This document shows positions 32,148-37,342 of a stretch of 37,342 bases of DNA, in pieces. Under the pieces are notes generated by a model. It did not search any database. It saw nothing but the letters and a program-made list of their open reading frames with translations, and was not told the DNA's origin. Each line of letters starts with the position of its first letter. The first letter of the stretch is position 1. Made by a program: the position numbers and the translations under genes. This DNA is from Promethearchaeota archaeon (GTDB lineage Archaea > Asgardarchaeota > Lokiarchaeia > Sigyniarchaeales > SOKP01): assembly GCA_004524535.1 (NCBI GenBank), contig SDNY01000025.1, forward strand, positions 1-37,342, in the 5' to 3' direction.

Positions 32148-33856
32148 TTAATATCTAATCGATCTAAGAGCCAATTTTTATCTAATAATGAAAGAAATGG
32201 ACCTAATCGAGGTCCAAACTTTTTTCCAATAATTATCAGATATATTCCTTCAAACATTTTTTTAGGAGATATTTTTAAGTCCTCTTTTGCAATAGTGAAA
32301 ATCTTATTTTGAATTGATTCTGCTTCAATTTCTTGGTTTTCCAAGAGATATTTTCTCAAAAGATTAAAACCTTTTATTTGATCTGGATTCAACTTATTTT
32401 TCAATATATTTTTATCGATATTTTTTAGAATGGTGAATATTGTAACTTTTTGCAACATATTACGCTTTAATCTTTCGTCTTTCTCATTTTCAATTAACAA
32501 TTTAAACTCTTCAATCCAATTTTTTGTACGGTTAAGAATAAATTCGAATTTTTCAATTGTAATAGCCGCCTCAGGATTCTCATATTTCATTACTGATCTT
32601 GCTTTTTCATAAAGTTTTTCAATACTTAAAATATCTTGAATTTGTGAAAGAAAAATTAAGAGTTTTAATGACATTCTTTCAGGTTTTTTAGCAGAAATCC
32701 CATTTATAATAGTTAATGGGTACATATAATCATAAAAATCTTTCTCTTCTTTTGTTTCCCCTCTTTCAAGATTATAATAAATTCTTTCCATTCTATCATA
32801 ATAATCATAATATTGAGGAATTTCTTCAAGCCTCAATGATATATGTTTCATAGGATTAGTTCTTAAAATTAACATTCTATATAATGCAGGATCTGCAATC
32901 TCTAAATATTTTCTAGGTATAAAAACGATACCTTTTGATGTCTTCATATCACGATCACCTAATCTTAACCATTCATATGCAACTTTTACTGGACCTTCAT
33001 ATCCAAAAATCTTTTGACAGAGTTCTAATCCTGTATCATAAGATCCTCCTTTAACGCAATGATCTTTACCAGCAGGTTCACACGCGGTTTTGAAAAGAGC
33101 CCATTTTGCAGGCCAATCAATACGCCAATTCAATTTTAATTTGCCGCTATAAATCGATATTTCATCCTTATGATTACAAGCCGGACATATGTAAGTTACG
33201 TTTTCCTTTACGGCATCATACGTAAGTACTCTATTAGGTTTTATTGAACCATCTTTATTACGGGATTGAATTTTATTGCATTTTTCACAAATTACCATAA
33301 CAGGCATCCAAGTTTTTTGCATTTCGATAAATTCTTTTTTCCTCTCATCATCTAAGGTTGGTAAAATGTATTTTCTCAAGATTTTTTTTATTTTTTTATT
33401 ATTTTCAAGGGAGATTTTTATTTTTTCTTGCATTTCTTTTGTTCTATAAAGCTTGTGTGTCCAAATCACTCTATTTTTTATTCCAAAATCAATGAAAGTA
33501 GAAATTAATTCATTTCCAAAATGATGCCCATAGCTTTCGCAATTGCATTCTTTGAATGGACAAGGAATTAATGAAAAAGGTTTTCCTCGATGTTCTTTTT
33601 GAAATGTTGAATCGATATATTCTGGGAATCTTTTTGCTGCATCAAGATCATCTAGGAATAAAAGAGAGTTAACTTTTTTATTATTCTCCTCAAAAATTCT
33701 TCTTAATGCATCACAAATTATTATTTCTCGTAAAATTCCAATATGAATATGACCTGAAGGAGTTTTACCAGTAGCCAAGGTTATCTCAGATGTATTTTTC
33801 TCTGATAATTTATTTGCAATTTCTTCCAACCAATGAACCGGAAATTTTTTGCTCAA
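32144..33856 (-). CDS. lysS: Lysyl-tRNA synthetase, class I
   Basis: A 570-aa class I LysRS. Signature motifs: TPSGHIHIG (HIGH equivalent, 32-40), MKTSKG (KMSKS equivalent) and two cysteine pairs, CEKC and CPAC, for a zinc finger in the catalytic region. It charges tRNA-Lys; class I enzymes occur in many archaea and a few bacteria. The C-terminal helical domain (alpha-helix cage type) is complete, from about residue 360. The start is TTG 33856, with AGGT about 9 nt upstream. Divergent from ABCE1 with 88 nt between start codons. Confidence 0.95.
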   Translation of the reverse strand: MSKKFPVHWLEEIANKLSEKNTSEITLATGKTPSGHIHIGILREIIICDALRRIFEENNKKVNSLLFLDDLDAAKRFPEYIDSTFQKEHRGKPFSLIPCPFKECNCESYGHHFGNELISTFIDFGIKNRVIWTHKLYRTKEMQEKIKISLENNKKIKKILRKYILPTLDDERKKEFIEMQKTWMPVMVICEKCNKIQSRNKDGSIKPNRVLTYDAVKENVTYICPACNHKDEISIYSGKLKLNWRIDWPAKWALFKTACEPAGKDHCVKGGSYDTGLELCQKIFGYEGPVKVAYEWLRLGDRDMKTSKGIVFIPRKYLEIADPALYRMLILRTNPMKHISLRLEEIPQYYDYYDRMERIYYNLERGETKEEKDFYDYMYPLTIINGISAKKPERMSLKLLIFLSQIQDILSIEKLYEKARSVMKYENPEAAITIEKFEFILNRTKNWIEEFKLLIENEKDERLKRNMLQKVTIFTILKNIDKNILKNKLNPDQIKGFNLLRKYLLENQEIEAESIQNKIFTIAKEDLKISPKKMFEGIYLIIIGKKFGPRLGPFLSLLDKNWLLDRLDIN

Positions 33857-33944
33857 TTCTATTTTACCTTTCCGCCTAAACTTTAGTTTAATTAATAATA
33901 AAAATTATTTATCATTTTTCATTTTATTTTATAGTGAAAAGTTT

Positions 33945-35765
33945 ATGAGAATTGCTGTTGTTAATAAAGACTTATGTAAGCCGGATAAATGTAGCCCCTT
34001 CGGTGAAAAACCTTGCATAAAATACTGTCCAAGAGTAAGAACTGGAGATAAAACTATTGTTTTGAATGAAAAAATAAATAAAATTGAAATAACTGAAAGT
34101 CTGTGTTCAGGGAGTGGAATTTGTGTAAAAAAATGCCCTTTTAATGCTATATCCATTGTAAACTTACCCGATCCCTTAAAAAACGAAATTACATACAGAT
34201 ATGGAAAAGATCAATTTTCACTATTCCGAATGGCGATTCCTAAGAAGGGAAAAGTACTTGGGTTAATAGGTCAAAATGGGATAGGAAAAAGTACGATGCT
34301 AAGAATTTTATCTGGTGATATAGAAATAAATTTTGGACGATTTGGCGATGATATTCCGGATAAGGATGAAATTATAAATTTTTTTAAAGGATCTGAACTT
34401 CAACAATATTTCACAGATATAAAAAACAATAAAGTTAAAATTGTTCATAAACCGCAGAATATCACGGTCATTCCTAATTTTATATCTGGAAGAGTATATG
34501 ACCTTTTAAAGAAAAATGATATTGAAGATAACTTAGATAAGATTTCAGAAAGATTGAATTTAACCGAGATCTTGGACAGAAAGATCTCTGTTTTGTCAGG
34601 TGGTGAATTGCAACGAGTTGCTATAGCTGCTGCGTATTTAAGAGACGGAGATGTATACCTTATAGATGAACCTAGCTCTTATTTAGATGTTAGTGAAAGA
34701 ATTAGTATGGCTAAATTAATTCGATCTTTAACTGATAAAAATAAAACTATTATTGTTGTTGAGCATGATTTAGCAATACTTGATTATTTAAGTGATTATG
34801 TCTCTTTATTTTATGGTATGCCTGGTGTGTATGGGATCATTTCCCACCCACAAGGAGTAAGGGTGGGTATTAATATATATCTCCACGGCTATATTAAAGA
34901 TGAAAACTTACGGATTAGAGAAAATCCTGTTATATTTCATGAACGTCCTCCTCAATCTTCTATGTTTGATACGGGAGATGTTATTTACACATATGAAAAT
35001 TTAGAAAAAACTTTAGGAAATTTTCATTTAAATGTTTCTGGAAGTGAAATTCACGCTGGAGAAATCATAGGTATCCTAGGCCCCAATGGAATAGGTAAAT
35101 CAACATTTATTAATTTAATTGCAAATAAAATTGAAGCAAATCATAATGGAGAAATAGAATCCGATGAGGAAGAAAATAAGCAGTTAAGAGTATCAATTAA
35201 GCCACAATATATTAATTATGAAAGTGATGGGCTAGTAAAAGATATTATAGTTGATGTTAAATTGGCACCTCATCTAAGTCAATCATACAAGAAAAGATTA
35301 GTTAATAATTTAGATCTATCTAATATTGAGGAAAGGTATATTTCTGAATTAAGTGGGGGGGAACTACAACGAATTGCTATTGCCAAATGTTTATCAAAAG
35401 AAGCCGAAATTTATTTACTTGATGAACCATCTGCTTTTTTAGACGTAGAAAGGAGATTACAAGTTGCTCAATTACTAAGAAAATCAATTGAAGAACTAAA
35501 AAAAGCTGCTTTTGTTGTAGAACATGATATTATTACTCAAGATTTTATTGCAGATTCAATTTTGGTATTTGATGGTACACCTGGCTTAGAGGGAAACGCT
35601 TTGCCTCCTCAAAATTTAAGAGATGGATTTAACTTATTTTTAAAAATAATGGGAATCACATTTAGGAGAGATTCTGTAAGCAATAGACCGCGTGTTAATA
35701 AATTAGGAAGTAAAAAGGATGTATATCAAAAAAGAATAAATGAATATTATTATATTCCTAATTAA
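33945..35765 (+). CDS. ABCE1/Rli1 ribosome recycling ATPase with altered Fe-S cysteines
   Basis: A 606-aa ABCE1. The frame is open upstream to 33849 but ATG 33945, before MRIAVVNKDLCKPDKC, is the true start. Two 4Fe-4S ligand sets (C11, C16, C24, C28; then C54, C60, C64) precede two ABC domains: GQNGIGKST, LSGGELQRVAIA, LIDEPSSYLDV and GPNGIGKST, LSGGELQRIAIA, LLDEPSAFLDV, each with VVEHD. ABCE1 splits ribosomes after termination. Two oddities: position 57 is Ser where the family has Cys (CSGSGICVKKCPF), and four extra residues lie between the second and third Cys of the first set (CSPFGEKPC). Confidence 0.95.
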   Translation: MRIAVVNKDLCKPDKCSPFGEKPCIKYCPRVRTGDKTIVLNEKINKIEITESLCSGSGICVKKCPFNAISIVNLPDPLKNEITYRYGKDQFSLFRMAIPKKGKVLGLIGQNGIGKSTMLRILSGDIEINFGRFGDDIPDKDEIINFFKGSELQQYFTDIKNNKVKIVHKPQNITVIPNFISGRVYDLLKKNDIEDNLDKISERLNLTEILDRKISVLSGGELQRVAIAAAYLRDGDVYLIDEPSSYLDVSERISMAKLIRSLTDKNKTIIVVEHDLAILDYLSDYVSLFYGMPGVYGIISHPQGVRVGINIYLHGYIKDENLRIRENPVIFHERPPQSSMFDTGDVIYTYENLEKTLGNFHLNVSGSEIHAGEIIGILGPNGIGKSTFINLIANKIEANHNGEIESDEEENKQLRVSIKPQYINYESDGLVKDIIVDVKLAPHLSQSYKKRLVNNLDLSNIEERYISELSGGELQRIAIAKCLSKEAEIYLLDEPSAFLDVERRLQVAQLLRKSIEELKKAAFVVEHDIITQDFIADSILVFDGTPGLEGNALPPQNLRDGFNLFLKIMGITFRRDSVSNRPRVNKLGSKKDVYQKRINEYYYIPN

Positions 35766-35770
35766 AATTT

Positions 35771-36784
35771 TTAATTGATATATTTTGCTTGACCTGCTGA
35801 GCCTAAAACTACTTTGTTTTTTCTTTTAATCATTTCAATTAATTCCTGACGAGCAGGGCCAAGGTATTGTCGTGGATCAAAATGATTTGGATGTTCAGCA
35901 AGATATTTTCTTACCATCGCAGTTACTACTAGCCTTCCATCTGTATCAATGTTTATTTTACTCACACCGAATTGTGTAGCTTTTCTTAATTGTTCTTCGG
36001 GAATTCCAAATGCTTTTTCTAAGGCTCCTCCATTTTGATTTATCATATCAACATACTTTTTTAATACAGAGGATGATCCATGCAATACTATAGGGAAGTT
36101 CCCAAGACGTTTTCTTACGTCTTCTAGAATATCAAATCTTAATTCAGGAATATCTTCTTCTTTTTCCACTTTAAATTTATATGCTCCATGAGAAGTACCT
36201 ATAGCAATTGCCAGAGATCCAGCACAATTGGAATTCGACCATAACTCTTTTAAACCTGTTCTTGTTACAAAATCTTCAACTTGTTCAGGATCAGTGTAAT
36301 GATGCTCTTCAGATTTAACATGTTCTTCAATTCCGGCAAGAATTCCTAATTCACCTTCCACGCTGACATCTCTCTCTCTCGCATATTCAACTACTTGTGT
36401 TGTAATCTTAATATTTTCTTCATAAGGCAAATGACTCCCATCAAACATGACACTGGAAAATCCACTATCGATACATGATTTGCAAAGGTCAAAAGAATTA
36501 CCATGATCTAAATGTAATGCAATTGGTATATTAAATCCTAATTCTTTTGCCATCTCAACCCCTCCTTGCCCTAAATAACGTAACATAGTTTGATTAGCAT
36601 ATGCTCGTGCTCCCTGAGATATTTGAATAATAACAGGAGATTGGCTTTCTCCACAGCCTATAATTATTGCTTGTAACTGTTCTAAATTATTAATATTGTA
36701 GCCAGGTACAGCAAACTTTCTTTCTAATGCGCTTTCAAACATTTTTCGAGTATTTACTAATCCTAATTCTTTAAATGATATCAT
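35771..36784 (-). CDS. Fructose-bisphosphate aldolase, class II type
   Basis: A 337-aa class II aldolase. Family motifs: the zinc-binding HLDHGN, FDGSHLPYEENI, EGELGILAGIEE, GTSHGAYKF and LHGSSSV, then KINIDTDGR. It cleaves fructose-1,6-bisphosphate (or a related ketose bisphosphate) in glycolysis/gluconeogenesis. The frame extends to TTG 36793, but ATG 36784 is better. Most archaea use class I aldolase or the bifunctional phosphatase; a class II enzyme suggests transfer from bacteria, though it is common among Asgard archaea. It is convergent with ABCE1, 5 nt from it. A TATA-like aaaaaatataaaa lies close upstream. Confidence 0.92.
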   Translation of the reverse strand: MISFKELGLVNTRKMFESALERKFAVPGYNINNLEQLQAIIIGCGESQSPVIIQISQGARAYANQTMLRYLGQGGVEMAKELGFNIPIALHLDHGNSFDLCKSCIDSGFSSVMFDGSHLPYEENIKITTQVVEYARERDVSVEGELGILAGIEEHVKSEEHHYTDPEQVEDFVTRTGLKELWSNSNCAGSLAIAIGTSHGAYKFKVEKEEDIPELRFDILEDVRKRLGNFPIVLHGSSSVLKKYVDMINQNGGALEKAFGIPEEQLRKATQFGVSKINIDTDGRLVVTAMVRKYLAEHPNHFDPRQYLGPARQELIEMIKRKNKVVLGSAGQAKYIN

Positions 36785-37159
36785 TTTTCTCAAAATTTTA
36801 TTTTTTTTTATATTTTTTAAAAGTTATATTTATTATTTAGATTTTTATAGTCTTCAATTTCCATTGCAATTTTTAATATAAATAATTTTTTAATCAATTT
36901 CACAAGAAAATCAAAACGAATAATTATTTAATAAATTTATTTATATAAAATTAAAGATTTTTTTAATGGGGTTTATTTTATAATATTCTAGACTATTTTA
37001 ATTTAACATTATTTTATAAAAATTTTGCAATCGAAGAAAAGGTGTTTTATATATTATTATCAATAAAAAATTAAAGATAATTTTTAATTTACCTTCTTTT
37101 TTTTAAATCTTCAATCACCTTTAAACTTTAATCCGACATTATTCTTTTATTTTCTCAGT
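36785..37159. other. Intergenic region upstream of the aldolase gene
   Basis: About 375 nt of very AT-rich sequence with no gene or repeat that I can support. It must hold the promoter of the minus-strand aldolase gene and the 3' flank of the partial gene beyond 37160. Confidence 0.5.
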
Positions 37160-37342
37160 TCAAATCAATAATTTATACGAGGTTTTATGGAGCATTTGAG
37201 GGGAAAAAGATAATTCGTCTAACACTTCTTTCAAGATCAAGGGACATTCACGAACCGTGAAATAATAGGTAAGCAAGAGACGCCAATATTCTAAATCCCT
37301 CTTACCCCGGAAATCAATAAGTTTTTTAAGCACCGAAAATAT
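37160..37342 (-). CDS. C-terminal fragment of a protein with a cyclin/TFB-like look (window edge)
   Basis: The minus strand is open without a stop from the window edge to TGA at 37160-37162, giving the last 60 residues of a protein (includes FRGKRDLEYWRLLLTYYFTV, then ECPLILKEVLDELSFSPQML and HKTSYKLLI). The local GC content is higher than in the AT-rich gap beside it, which supports coding. The pattern 'P-ILKEVLDEL-FS--ML-K-YK-L' resembles the end of a cyclin repeat in TFB-like proteins, but this is weak. The N terminus is outside the window. Confidence 0.5.
   Translation of the reverse strand: MFSVLKKLIDFRGKRDLEYWRLLLTYYFTVRECPLILKEVLDELSFSPQMLHKTSYKLLI

Noticed and set aside
33849-33944. 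32-codon upstream extension of ABCE1
   Set aside because: It overlaps the divergent LysRS start, is hydrophobic and unlike the family; ATG 33945 gives the canonical N terminus.

Overview
The window is from a low-GC Asgard archaeon, most likely Lokiarchaeia-like (the phylum-level call is firm, the class is inference). Evidence: an archaeal 16S rRNA gene, archaeal/eukaryotic-type information genes (TFB, Orc1/Cdc6, ribosomal proteins S17e, L3, L4 and L23, class I LysRS, ABCE1), MglA-like small GTPases with a double-roadblock partner, and an ER-type signal peptidase. Several host genes seem to start at TTG or GTG.

Layout. 1-1384: 16S rRNA, minus strand, 3' end cut by the window edge. 1.7-8.1 kb: roadblock protein plus GTPase pair, a 58-aa winged-helix-like protein, a LeuA-type synthase, a second GTPase, TFB. 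8.4-11.9 kb: intron-bearing tRNA-Glu overlapping a UPF0148/p27 gene, S17e, Orc1/Cdc6, a winged-helix regulator, a type IV prepilin peptidase and an unknown protein. 12.1-20.4 kb: a compact mobile element (below). 20.8-26.5 kb: host genes again (acidic protein, V4R-domain protein) and a type IV pilus-like cluster (membrane protein, TadC/FlaJ-like protein, pilin-like protein, secretion ATPase). 26.6-28.7 kb: L3-L4-L23. 28.7-37.3 kb: unknown protein, signal peptidase, GHMP kinase, zinc ribbon protein, LysRS, ABCE1, class II aldolase and a C-terminal fragment of a protein with a cyclin/TFB-like look.

The most interesting part is the 12.1-20.4 kb element. Nineteen small genes lie on the minus strand, many overlapping by a few bases and most with strong GAGGTGA-like ribosome binding sites; one more small gene is divergent. 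They encode two tandem HUH rolling-circle Rep paralogues (one lacking the motif-3 tyrosine), two tandem beta-rich paralogues, a further beta-rich protein, three single-pass membrane proteins (one with five exact 11-residue glycine repeats), and several small Cys-rich proteins. No integrase, packaging ATPase or polymerase is recognisable. At the right end there are a perfect 12-bp hairpin, an inverted near-copy of its core, and AT-rich palindromic repeats. A 10-bp inverted match (TTGCCGATAC) brackets the unit. I read it as an integrated, probably virus-like, rolling-circle element not matching Asgard virus groups I know; the virion assignment is inference.

The element sits between a prepilin peptidase gene and the remaining pilus-like genes, a few kb from orc1/cdc6.
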